NCBI GenBank assembly: GCA_946480845.1 | Contig: CAMLLJ010000067.1 | Span: 1 to 12,553 of the forward strand | DNA: 12,553 nt | Reading direction: 5' to 3' | Source of the DNA: an uncultured Gemmatimonadota bacterium | GTDB taxonomy: Bacteria > Gemmatimonadota > Gemmatimonadetes > Gemmatimonadales > GWC2-71-9 | Part shown: positions 6,386 to 12,553 of the stretch, in pieces | Position numbering within the stretch: position 1 is the first letter of the stretch | Layout: each line of letters opens with the position of its first letter | Program-made: the position numbers and the translations under genes | Notes under the pieces: generated by a model | Databases searched by the model: none | Seen by the model: the letters and a program-made list of their open reading frames with translations, nothing else | Told to the model about the DNA's origin: nothing

Positions 6386-8713
6386 ATGAAACATCTGCGG
6401 TGGTCGGCCGCCGGAACCATACTGGCGGTGCTCGGCGTGCTCGCATCGGCAGCGCCGCGCGCGGCGGCGGCCCAGGGCGTGCGGGGCTCCGTCGAGGGCA
6501 CGGTGAGCGCGAAGCAGGGCGGTGCGCTCGCCGGCGCGATCGTGGCAATCAGCAACCCGGCGCAGACGGCGGTGACCGACTCGCTCGGGCGCTATCAGCT
6601 GGTCGACGTGCCGCCGGGCGACCGCCGGATCACGGTGCGCGCCCTCGGCTACCGGCCGGTCTCGCGGCTGGTGTCGGTGGCCGCATTCGGGGCGGCGCGC
6701 CTCGACGTGGCGCTCGAGGAATCCGCCATAACGCTCCCGGACGTGGTGATCAGCACGTCCCGCGATGCGCAGCTCGCCTCGCGCACGCCCCTCAGCGTGG
6801 ATGTCATCGGCGCCGAGGAGATCCGCGACGCGCGCAGCCATCATCCCGCCGACATCGTGAACCGCGCGGCCGGGGTCTACGTGAGCAACTTCGGCGGCGA
6901 AGGCCACGCCACGGCGATCCGCCAGCCGATCACCACCAAGGCCGTCTACGCCTACCTCGAGGACGGCGTCCCCACCCGCTCGACCGGGTTCTTCAACCAC
7001 AACGGCCTCTACGAGATCAACCTGCCGCAGGCCGGCCGCATCGAGGTGATCAAGGGCCCCGGCAGCGCCGTGTACGGGAGCGACGCGGTGGGCGGCGTGG
7101 TCAATTCGTTCACGCGCGATCCGTCCGCGGCCCCCGAGGCGGAGCTCTTCCTTGAGGGCGGGAGCGCCACCTACCTGCGCGCTCTGGCCACGGCCAGCAC
7201 CACGATGGGCCGGCACGGCTTCCGCGCCGACGTGAACGCGACGACGTCCAACGGGTGGCGCGAGCGCGCGCCCTACGACCGGCAGAGCGGCACGCTCCGC
7301 TGGGACATGGGCCTGGGCAGCGGCACGCGGCTCAAGACGGTCGCCACCTTCTCGCACATCGACCAGCCGGGCGACGGCGGCGGCGACATCAACGCGGACG
7401 ACTTCGCCGCGGCGCCGTCGCGGACCTACACCCAGATCGCCTTCCGGCGCGTGCTGGCGGGGCGGCTCTCGTCCGAGCTGCAGGTCCGCCGCGGCCCGTC
7501 GACGATGGGCGCCACGATCTACACCCGGTACAACGAGCTGGACCTGCTCCCGTCGTGGCAGCTCGGCTTCGATCCCCAGATCTGGGAGAGCCGGCACCGC
7601 TCGATCGGAGCGCTCACCCGGGTGCGGCACGCCGTGGCACCGCTCCGCGCCACGGTGAACGCCGGCGTGGACCTCGAGTACACCCCCGGCAGCCGGCGCG
7701 AGACCCGGGTGCTTCCCGAACGGAGCGGCAACATCTTCACCGGCTACGCCGAGGGCGCGGTCCAGTACGACTACGACGTCTCGTTCTGGCAGGCGGCCCC
7801 CTACGCGCAGGCCGACTTCGCCCTGACCGACGCCATTCAGCTCGACGCCGGACTCCGGTTCGACAACCTCGGCTATGACTACCGGAACCTGCTGGCCCCA
7901 CTCGACACCGGATCGCATCGGCGGCCCGCGTCCACCGACGTGAGCTTCTCGCGGCTCACGCCCAAGATCGGCGCGGTGTGGGAGTTCCAGCCGGGCATGA
8001 CGGCGTTCGCGTCGTACCGCGCCGCGTTCCGGGCACCGTCGGAGAGCCAGCTCTTCCGGCAGGGGCGGGCGGAGAGCACGGTGGATCTCGAGCCGGTGAA
8101 GGCGCGCAGCATCGAGGGCGGCGTCCGGGCGCTTCTCGGCGGCAAGGCCACGGTCGAGGCCACGGTCTATTCGATGCACCTGCGCGACGACATCCTGACC
8201 TTTCTCGACCCGGCCGGGCTCCGGCTCACCCAGAACGCCGGCGCCACGTCGCACCGCGGCATCGAGGTCGGTATCGGCGTGGCGCCGGTGCACGAGGTAC
8301 GGCTGGATGCGTCGATGGCCTATGCGAAGCACACCTACGACGAGTGGACGCCGAGCGGCACGGTGGACTACAGCGGGAACGAAATGGAGCTGGCGCCGCG
8401 CTTCTTCGCCAACGCGCGGCTCACCTTCCGCCCGGCGCTGCTCGGGGACGGCTCGGTGGCGCTCGAGTGGGTGCGGCTCGGGCCCTACTACATGGACCCG
8501 GAGAACACCCACCGCTACGGGGGCCACGATCTCTTCAACGTGAGCGCGACGCTCCCGGTGCACGGGCAGCTCGAGCTGGTGACCCGGGTGACCAACCTCG
8601 GCAACCGGCGCTACGCCGAGACCTCGTCGTTCACGCAGCAGCAGGGCGAGCGATTCCGCCCGGGCGCACCCCGGCAGGTGTTCGTCGGCGCCCAGTACCG
8701 CTTCGACCGATGA
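6386..8713 (+). CDS. TonB-dependent outer-membrane receptor
   Basis: This 775-aa receptor imports a ligand across the outer membrane using TonB/ExbBD energy. A Sec signal peptide (cleavage near residue 29, AAAA before QG) leads to a carboxypeptidase-regulatory-like domain (about 33-112: GTVSAKQGGALAGAIV, then GRYQLVDVPPGDRRITVRALGY). A TonB-box-like LPDVVIS (117-123) and the plug domain follow. The plug has FFNHNGLYEINLPQAGRIEV, then VIKGPGSAVYGSDAVGGVVN (S232-N240 at its end). The rest is the beta-barrel, ending in VGAQYRFDR with the aromatic strand usual for porin assembly. The ATG at 6386 has Shine-Dalgarno GAGGA (6374-6378) 7 nt upstream. The stop overlaps an ATG of the next frame (ATGA), and the real next start lies 14 nt later, so the two genes are surely co-expressed. 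The ligand is not shown by the sequence; the His/Cys-rich neighbour and CPCCR lipoprotein suggest a metal or metal complex, while vitamin B12 or siderophore uptake remain alternatives. Confidence 0.93.
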   Translation: MKHLRWSAAGTILAVLGVLASAAPRAAAAQGVRGSVEGTVSAKQGGALAGAIVAISNPAQTAVTDSLGRYQLVDVPPGDRRITVRALGYRPVSRLVSVAAFGAARLDVALEESAITLPDVVISTSRDAQLASRTPLSVDVIGAEEIRDARSHHPADIVNRAAGVYVSNFGGEGHATAIRQPITTKAVYAYLEDGVPTRSTGFFNHNGLYEINLPQAGRIEVIKGPGSAVYGSDAVGGVVNSFTRDPSAAPEAELFLEGGSATYLRALATASTTMGRHGFRADVNATTSNGWRERAPYDRQSGTLRWDMGLGSGTRLKTVATFSHIDQPGDGGGDINADDFAAAPSRTYTQIAFRRVLAGRLSSELQVRRGPSTMGATIYTRYNELDLLPSWQLGFDPQIWESRHRSIGALTRVRHAVAPLRATVNAGVDLEYTPGSRRETRVLPERSGNIFTGYAEGAVQYDYDVSFWQAAPYAQADFALTDAIQLDAGLRFDNLGYDYRNLLAPLDTGSHRRPASTDVSFSRLTPKIGAVWEFQPGMTAFASYRAAFRAPSESQLFRQGRAESTVDLEPVKARSIEGGVRALLGGKATVEATVYSMHLRDDILTFLDPAGLRLTQNAGATSHRGIEVGIGVAPVHEVRLDASMAYAKHTYDEWTPSGTVDYSGNEMELAPRFFANARLTFRPALLGDGSVALEWVRLGPYYMDPENTHRYGGHDLFNVSATLPVHGQLELVTRVTNLGNRRYAETSSFTQQQGERFRPGAPRQVFVGAQYRFDR

Positions 8714-8727
8714 CCGGGAGAGTTCCG

Positions 8728-10020
8728 ATGACCGCACTGAGGACCGCGCCCCTCGCGCTGCTGGCCGCCGCGGCGCTCGCCTGCTCGACGCCCTCGCTCG
8801 AGGTGCGCGAGGTGACCGTGCCCGCCGGGGCCACCACCCGTGCGGGCGATCCGGCACTCGCGCGCGAGCCCGGGTCAGGCACGCTCTTCCTGGCGTGGGT
8901 CTCGGGACCGGCGGACGCGCGGCAGGTGCAGTTCGCGCGCTCGAGCGACGGCGGGGCGAGCTGGAGCAGGCCGGTGTACGTGACGGCCGAACCGGGCGAT
9001 GTGGGCCCGCCGCACGGTGAAGCCGCGCCGCGCATCGTGACGGCGGGGCAGGGCCGCGTGGCGCTGGTGTGGAGCAGGAGCGTGCCGGTGCCGGGCCGCC
9101 GGTTCCCCGCGAGCGCCATCCGCTTCGCCCGCTCGCTCGACGCCGGCACCACCTGGAGCGGGCCGGTCACGCTGAACGACGACAGCACCGGCGCGCCCGG
9201 CACCCACACCTTTCACGGCGCCGCATGGGCCGGCGATTCGGGCATCGTCGCGGCCTGGCTCGACGAGCGCGGCGGGGAGAACTTCCCCGGCCACCATCAC
9301 TCCGCGGCGAGTCCCGCAGCGGCGCCCACCACGGAATCCGATGCCCGGATCTACATCGCGGCCTCCGCGGACTTCGGCCGAAGCTGGACGCCCAACCGGC
9401 ACGTGTGGGGCGCAGTCTGTCCCTGCTGCCGCGTGGCCCTCGCGCGCGACGCCGCCGGCGACGTGGTGTCGGCCTGGCGCCAGCACCTGCCCGGCAACGT
9501 GCGCGACGTGGTGACCGCGCCCATTGCGCCGGAGCCGGCGGACCCGGTGCGGGTGCACGCAGACGACTGGGAGTATCCCGGCTGCCCGCACACCGGCCCC
9601 GCGCTCGCCATCGGCGAGGGCGGGATCCGCCACGTGGCCTGGTACACGGGCAAGCCCGGCCGGGAAGGGGTGTACTACGCGCGGACGGATTCCGCCGGCC
9701 GGGCCCTGGGCGAGCCGGTCCCGCTGGTGACCGGCGCCACGGTGCGCACCGCGCACTCGTCGGCCATTGCGCTGGCCGGCGGCGGCGCCCTGGTGGCCAC
9801 CGACGTCGGCACCGACGGCGGGCGCGCGATCCGGATCGCGCAGCTCCGGCCGGACGGGCGGATCGGTGCCGCGGTCACCGTGCCCGGGTCGGCCGAGGGG
9901 AGCTATCCGCAGCTCGCCCCGCTCGAGGATGGCGGCGCCCTCGTGGCGTGGACGGTGCCCGAAGGCGATGCGACCCGGCTGCGCCTGGCTCGGGTGGCGG
10001 TGGAGTCGGCATCGCGCTAG
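8728..10020 (+). CDS. Asp-box (sialidase-like fold) lipoprotein with CPCCR motif
   Basis: This 430-aa protein is a probable lipoprotein: [19 protein letters not shown] ends in a lipobox-like ALAC (Cys19, not a perfect lipobox). It has three Asp-box motifs (SxDxGxxW) typical of BNR/sialidase-fold propellers: SSDGGASW 72-79, SLDAGTTW 136-143 and SADFGRSW 213-220. I see no sialidase catalytic set (arginine triad, Tyr/Glu), so glycosidase activity is not claimed. Distinctive additions are HHH (189-191), C231-P-C233-C234-R and GC286PH288TGP, which could bind a metal or form disulfides. The same Asp-box protein with a CPCC motif next to a TonB receptor is, as I recall, a recurrent pairing in Bacteroidota and related groups. 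The ATG at 8728 is chosen over ATG 8710 (the ATGA overlap) because GGGAG at 8716-8720 lies 7 nt upstream and the signal starts correctly. pyrR begins 14 nt after the stop. Confidence 0.85.
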   Translation: MTALRTAPLALLAAAALACSTPSLEVREVTVPAGATTRAGDPALAREPGSGTLFLAWVSGPADARQVQFARSSDGGASWSRPVYVTAEPGDVGPPHGEAAPRIVTAGQGRVALVWSRSVPVPGRRFPASAIRFARSLDAGTTWSGPVTLNDDSTGAPGTHTFHGAAWAGDSGIVAAWLDERGGENFPGHHHSAASPAAAPTTESDARIYIAASADFGRSWTPNRHVWGAVCPCCRVALARDAAGDVVSAWRQHLPGNVRDVVTAPIAPEPADPVRVHADDWEYPGCPHTGPALAIGEGGIRHVAWYTGKPGREGVYYARTDSAGRALGEPVPLVTGATVRTAHSSAIALAGGGALVATDVGTDGGRAIRIAQLRPDGRIGAAVTVPGSAEGSYPQLAPLEDGGALVAWTVPEGDATRLRLARVAVESASR

Positions 10021-10023
10021 CTT
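10018..10023 (+). promoter_or_regulatory. Candidate -10 element for the pyr operon
   Basis: TAGCTT overlaps the TAG stop of the Asp-box gene and lies 11 nt before the pyrR ATG. It is identical to the hexamer before the His/Cys-rich gene (5878-5883) and similar to TAGATT before tRNA-Ser(CGA). No good -35 is seen (TGGCGG at 9995-10000 by spacing). If active, the pyrR message would have a leader of only about 5 nt. Confidence 0.3.
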
Positions 10024-10034
10024 CCCGGCCCGAG

Positions 10035-10574
10035 ATGACTATCCGCACCCCACTCCTCGACGAGCGCGCCATCGCCCGTGCCCTCGTCCGGATGGCCTCG
10101 GAGATCGTCGAGCGCTGCGGCGGCACCGAGCACCTCGTGCTCGTCGGCATCCAGCGCCGCGGCGTGGAGCTGGCCCTCCGCCTCAAGCGCCTCATCGACG
10201 GCGTCGAGCGCTCCGACGTCCCCTGGGGCAAGCTCGACATCACCCTCTATCGCGACGACCTCCAGATGATCGGGCCCCGGCCGGTGGTCGGGGAGACCAG
10301 CCTGCCGGACATCGACGGCCGGGCCGTGGTCATCGTGGACGACGTGCTCTATACCGGGCGCACCGTCCGCGCGGCGCTGGACGAGGTCACCGACTTCGGC
10401 CGGCCGCGGCGCATCCTGCTCTGCGTGCTGGTGGACCGCGGCGGGCGCGAGCTGCCGATCCAGGCGGACGTGGTGGGAACGACCGTGAGCCTTACGGCCA
10501 CGGACCGCGTGGACGTCCTGGTGAACGAGCTCGACGGCCGCGACGCGGTCGAGCTGGCGCGGGCCCCCGCGTGA
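10035..10574 (+). CDS. pyrR: PyrR bifunctional pyrimidine operon regulator / uracil phosphoribosyltransferase
   Basis: In Bacillus, PyrR binds pyr leader RNA in response to UMP/UTP and can form UMP from uracil and PRPP; in mycobacteria it blocks translation. The 179-aa product has the PyrR order: an N-terminal helix [28 protein letters not shown], then [14 protein letters not shown], and the PRPP-binding motif [13 protein letters not shown] (98-110) with D102/D103. [20 protein letters not shown] and a final strand follow. The size fits the family. The ATG follows the Asp-box gene by 14 nt, leaving no room for the long attenuator leader known from Bacillus. The stop overlaps the pyrB start (GTGA, 10571-10574). 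Its position as first pyr gene fits autoregulation, but the RNA target is not visible here. Confidence 0.94.
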   Translation: MTIRTPLLDERAIARALVRMASEIVERCGGTEHLVLVGIQRRGVELALRLKRLIDGVERSDVPWGKLDITLYRDDLQMIGPRPVVGETSLPDIDGRAVVIVDDVLYTGRTVRAALDEVTDFGRPRRILLCVLVDRGGRELPIQADVVGTTVSLTATDRVDVLVNELDGRDAVELARAPA

Positions 10575-11533
10575 GCGCCCCCGCCCTCGGCAAGGACCTG
10601 GTTGGCCTCGAGCCGCTCAGCGCGGACCAGCTCCGGCTCATCCTGGACACGGCGGAGCCGTTCAAGGAAGTGAGCGAGCGGCCCATCAAGAAGGTGCCGG
10701 CGCTCCGCGGCAAGACCATCGTCAACCTCTTCTTCGAGGCGAGCACCCGGACCCGGATCTCCTTCGAGTTCGCCGAGAAGCGGCTCAGCGCGGACACCGT
10801 GAACGTCGCCGCCTCCGGCTCCTCGGTGTCGAAGGGGGAGACGCTGGTGGACACGGCGAAGAACCTCGAGGCGATGCGGATCGACATGGTGGTGATCCGC
10901 CACGGCTCCTCGGGCGCCGCGCAGTTCCTCGGCCAGCGCATCGCCTCCAACGTGATCAACGCGGGCGACGGCAAGCACGAGCATCCGACCCAGGGCCTGC
11001 TCGACCTGCTCACCCTGCGCGACAACTTCAAGCGCATCGAGGGGCTCAAGGTGGCCATCTGCGGCGACGTGCTGCACAGCCGCGTGGCGCGGAGCAACAT
11101 CTGGGGGCTCACCCGGCTCGGTGCCGAGGTCGGGGTCTGCGGGCCGCCCACGCTGCTCCCGCGGGATGTGCGCGAGCTCGGCGTCACCATCCTGCCGCGG
11201 ATCGAGGACGCAATCGCCTGGGCCGACGCACTCAACGTCCTGCGCCTGCAGCTCGAGCGGATGCAGGCCGGCTTCATTCCTTCGTTGCGCGAGTACAACC
11301 GCGTCTTCGGCGTCACCCGCGAGCGGCTCGAGCGCGCGCCGAAGGAGCTCCTCATCCTGCACCCGGGCCCCATGAACCGCGGCGTGGAGATCGACAGCGA
11401 CGTGGCCGACGGCGAGCACAGCGTGATCCTGCCGCAGGTGACCAACGGGGTCGCGGTGCGGATGGCGGTGCTCTACCTGCTCGCGGGCGGACGGCCCGGG
11501 CCGGGACAGGCCGCCGGCGGAGACGCCGCGTGA
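10571..11533 (+). CDS. pyrB: Aspartate carbamoyltransferase catalytic subunit
   Basis: PyrB condenses carbamoyl phosphate with L-aspartate to N-carbamoyl-L-aspartate, the committed step of UMP synthesis. The 320-aa product carries the carbamoyl-phosphate motif S58-T-R-T-R62 in [19 protein letters not shown]. It also has the S/K loop (SSVSKGET), R-H-G (VIRHGSSG), H138-P-T-Q in [27 protein letters not shown] and the C-terminal aspartate-site segment H264PGPMNRGVE. These distinguish it from ornithine carbamoyltransferase. No pyrI-like regulatory subunit lies beside it, so it is probably of the PyrI-independent type found with pyrR and pyrC. The GTG start is fixed by the GTGA overlap with pyrR. 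It again ends in GTGA at 11530-11533, shared with pyrC, so expression is probably coupled in order. No key residue is missing. Confidence 0.97.
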   Translation: MSAPALGKDLVGLEPLSADQLRLILDTAEPFKEVSERPIKKVPALRGKTIVNLFFEASTRTRISFEFAEKRLSADTVNVAASGSSVSKGETLVDTAKNLEAMRIDMVVIRHGSSGAAQFLGQRIASNVINAGDGKHEHPTQGLLDLLTLRDNFKRIEGLKVAICGDVLHSRVARSNIWGLTRLGAEVGVCGPPTLLPRDVRELGVTILPRIEDAIAWADALNVLRLQLERMQAGFIPSLREYNRVFGVTRERLERAPKELLILHPGPMNRGVEIDSDVADGEHSVILPQVTNGVAVRMAVLYLLAGGRPGPGQAAGGDAA

Positions 11534-12553
11534 GCGCGCAGCCGATCCTGCTCCGGGGCGGGCGGGTGATCGACCCGGCGCGCGGGAGCGACGGCGTCGC
11601 GGACGTGCTGGTGGCCGGGGAGCGGGTGGAGGCCGTGGGCCGGAACATCGGCGAGCCAGACGGTGCCATCGTGGTGGATGCGACCAACCTCGTCGTGGCG
11701 CCCGGGCTCATCGACCTGCATACGCACCTCCGCGAGCCCGGCCAGGAGGACCTCGAGACGATTGCCACCGGCGCGATGGCCGCGGTGGCCGGCGGGTTCA
11801 CCGCCGTCTGCGCGATGCCCAACACCGATCCCGTCTGCGACAACCAGGGCGTCGTCGGCTTCATCGTGCGCCAGGCGCTCAGGGCGGGGAAGGCGCGCGT
11901 GTACCCGATCGGCGCCATCTCGGTGGGGCAGAAGGGCCAGCAGCTCGCGGAATTCGGCGAGCTGGTGGGCGCCGGCGCGGTCGCGGTGAGCGACGACGGC
12001 AAGCCGGTGATGTCGAGCCACCTGATGCGCACCGCGCTCGAGTACGCGCGGGTCTTCGGGATTCCGGTGGCGGACCATTGCGAGGAGATGACGCTCGCCC
12101 AGGGCGGCGCCATGCACGAAGGCATCGTCTCCACCCGGCTCGGCCTCAAGGGGATCCCGGCCGCCGCGGAGGAGATCATGGTGGCGCGCGACATCCTCCT
12201 CGCGGAGCTCACCGGCGGCCACGTGCACCTCTGCCACATGTCCACGCGCGGGTCGGTCGAGCTGATCCGCCGCGCCAAGGAGCAGGGCATCCGCGTCACG
12301 GCGGAGGCGTGTCCCCACCACTTCACGCTGACCCACGAGGCGTGCGAGGGCTACGACACCAACGCCAAGATGAACCCGCCGCTCCGCGAAGCCGAGGACC
12401 GCGAGGCGATCCGCCAGGCGCTCCGCGACGGCACCATCGACGTGATCGCCACCGACCACGCTCCGCACCATTACGACGCCAAGGAGCGCGAGTTCGACGA
12501 CGCGCCCAACGGCATCATCGGCCTGGAGACGGCGCTGCCGCTCGCCCTCACCG
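11530..12553 (+). CDS. pyrC: Dihydroorotase, class I (3' end outside window)
   Basis: PyrC closes carbamoyl aspartate to dihydroorotate, the third pyrimidine step. The frame starts at GTG 11530 ([19 protein letters not shown]), with GGAG at 11519-11522 as Shine-Dalgarno, and stays open to the end of the window: 341 codons of about 425-430. Zinc-site residues are visible: H64-T-H66-L-R-E-P, D156 in SDDGK, H183 in VADHCE, H236 in HLCHMST and D309 in TDHAPH. Substrate residues R68 and N98 (MPNT) are present, as is the late [14 protein letters not shown] strand. Their spacing closely follows the Aquifex class I enzyme, which uses an Asp where other dihydroorotases have a carboxylated Lys and works in complex with PyrB. 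A shared complex with the upstream PyrB is therefore plausible but inferred. Confidence 0.96.
   Translation, partial: MSAQPILLRGGRVIDPARGSDGVADVLVAGERVEAVGRNIGEPDGAIVVDATNLVVAPGLIDLHTHLREPGQEDLETIATGAMAAVAGGFTAVCAMPNTDPVCDNQGVVGFIVRQALRAGKARVYPIGAISVGQKGQQLAEFGELVGAGAVAVSDDGKPVMSSHLMRTALEYARVFGIPVADHCEEMTLAQGGAMHEGIVSTRLGLKGIPAAAEEIMVARDILLAELTGGHVHLCHMSTRGSVELIRRAKEQGIRVTAEACPHHFTLTHEACEGYDTNAKMNPPLREAEDREAIRQALRDGTIDVIATDHAPHHYDAKEREFDDAPNGIIGLETALPLALT

Noticed and set aside
7978..8709. Long + strand frame running into the Asp-box gene from inside the receptor gene
   Set aside because: It is an out-of-frame shadow of the receptor; the signal peptide and Shine-Dalgarno sequence set the real start at 8728.
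8710..8727. ATG at 8710 (ATGA overlap) as start of the Asp-box lipoprotein
   Set aside because: ATG 8728 has a good Shine-Dalgarno sequence at 8716-8720 and puts the basic residue and hydrophobic core at the normal distance from the N-terminus.
5294..8857. 1187-codon open frame on the - strand opposite the TonB receptor
   Set aside because: It is an antisense shadow caused by GC-rich codon bias. It crosses tRNA-Ser(GGA) in reverse, where it yields the GQGGIRTHGT string well known from spurious antisense-tRNA translations, and it lies opposite well-recognised genes.

Overview
The window is about 12.5 kb of very GC-rich, densely packed DNA with every gene on the + strand. It looks like chromosomal DNA of a diderm bacterium: there is a TonB-dependent outer-membrane receptor, a lipoprotein-like signal and several Sec signal peptides. 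The mix of a ClpB/TadA pair, SIMPL and NTF2-like secreted proteins, a receptor with an N-terminal carboxypeptidase-regulatory-like domain, and a pyrR-pyrB-pyrC cluster suits Gemmatimonadota or a relative. That placement is an inference from style and gene content, not a proof. No insertion sequence, integrase, CRISPR array or phage gene was seen.

Layout. (1) 1-3342 is housekeeping and envelope: the C-terminal 60 percent of the disaggregase ClpB, the tRNA adenosine deaminase TadA overlapping it by 8 nt, a small secreted NTF2/SnoaL-like protein and a membrane-anchored SIMPL-domain protein. (2) 3529-5058 is a soluble PAS hybrid histidine kinase with its own receiver domain. (3) 5073-5843 holds two tRNA-Ser genes (anticodons CGA and GGA) with identical acceptor stems. 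They bracket two small genes, a 75-aa membrane-associated protein and a 106-aa PQQ-type mini-propeller. (4) 5891-10020 is the most interesting part. A small exported His/Cys-rich protein, an intergenic stretch with a perfect 10-bp inverted repeat, a TonB-dependent receptor, and an Asp-box (sialidase-like) lipoprotein with a CPCCR motif appear to form one outer-membrane and periplasmic cassette. I read it as a candidate metal (possibly copper) uptake or sensing system. (5) 10035-12553 starts the de novo pyrimidine operon: pyrR, pyrB and a pyrC cut by the window end, joined by 4-nt GTGA stop/start overlaps.

Genes within blocks (4) and (5) are translationally coupled or nearly so. Short TAGnTT motifs before tRNA-Ser(CGA), the small His/Cys gene and pyrR may be -10 elements, and two of the three overlap the preceding stop codon. 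There is no gene-free stretch longer than 300 bases. The longest gap is 3343-3528, where nothing definite was seen.
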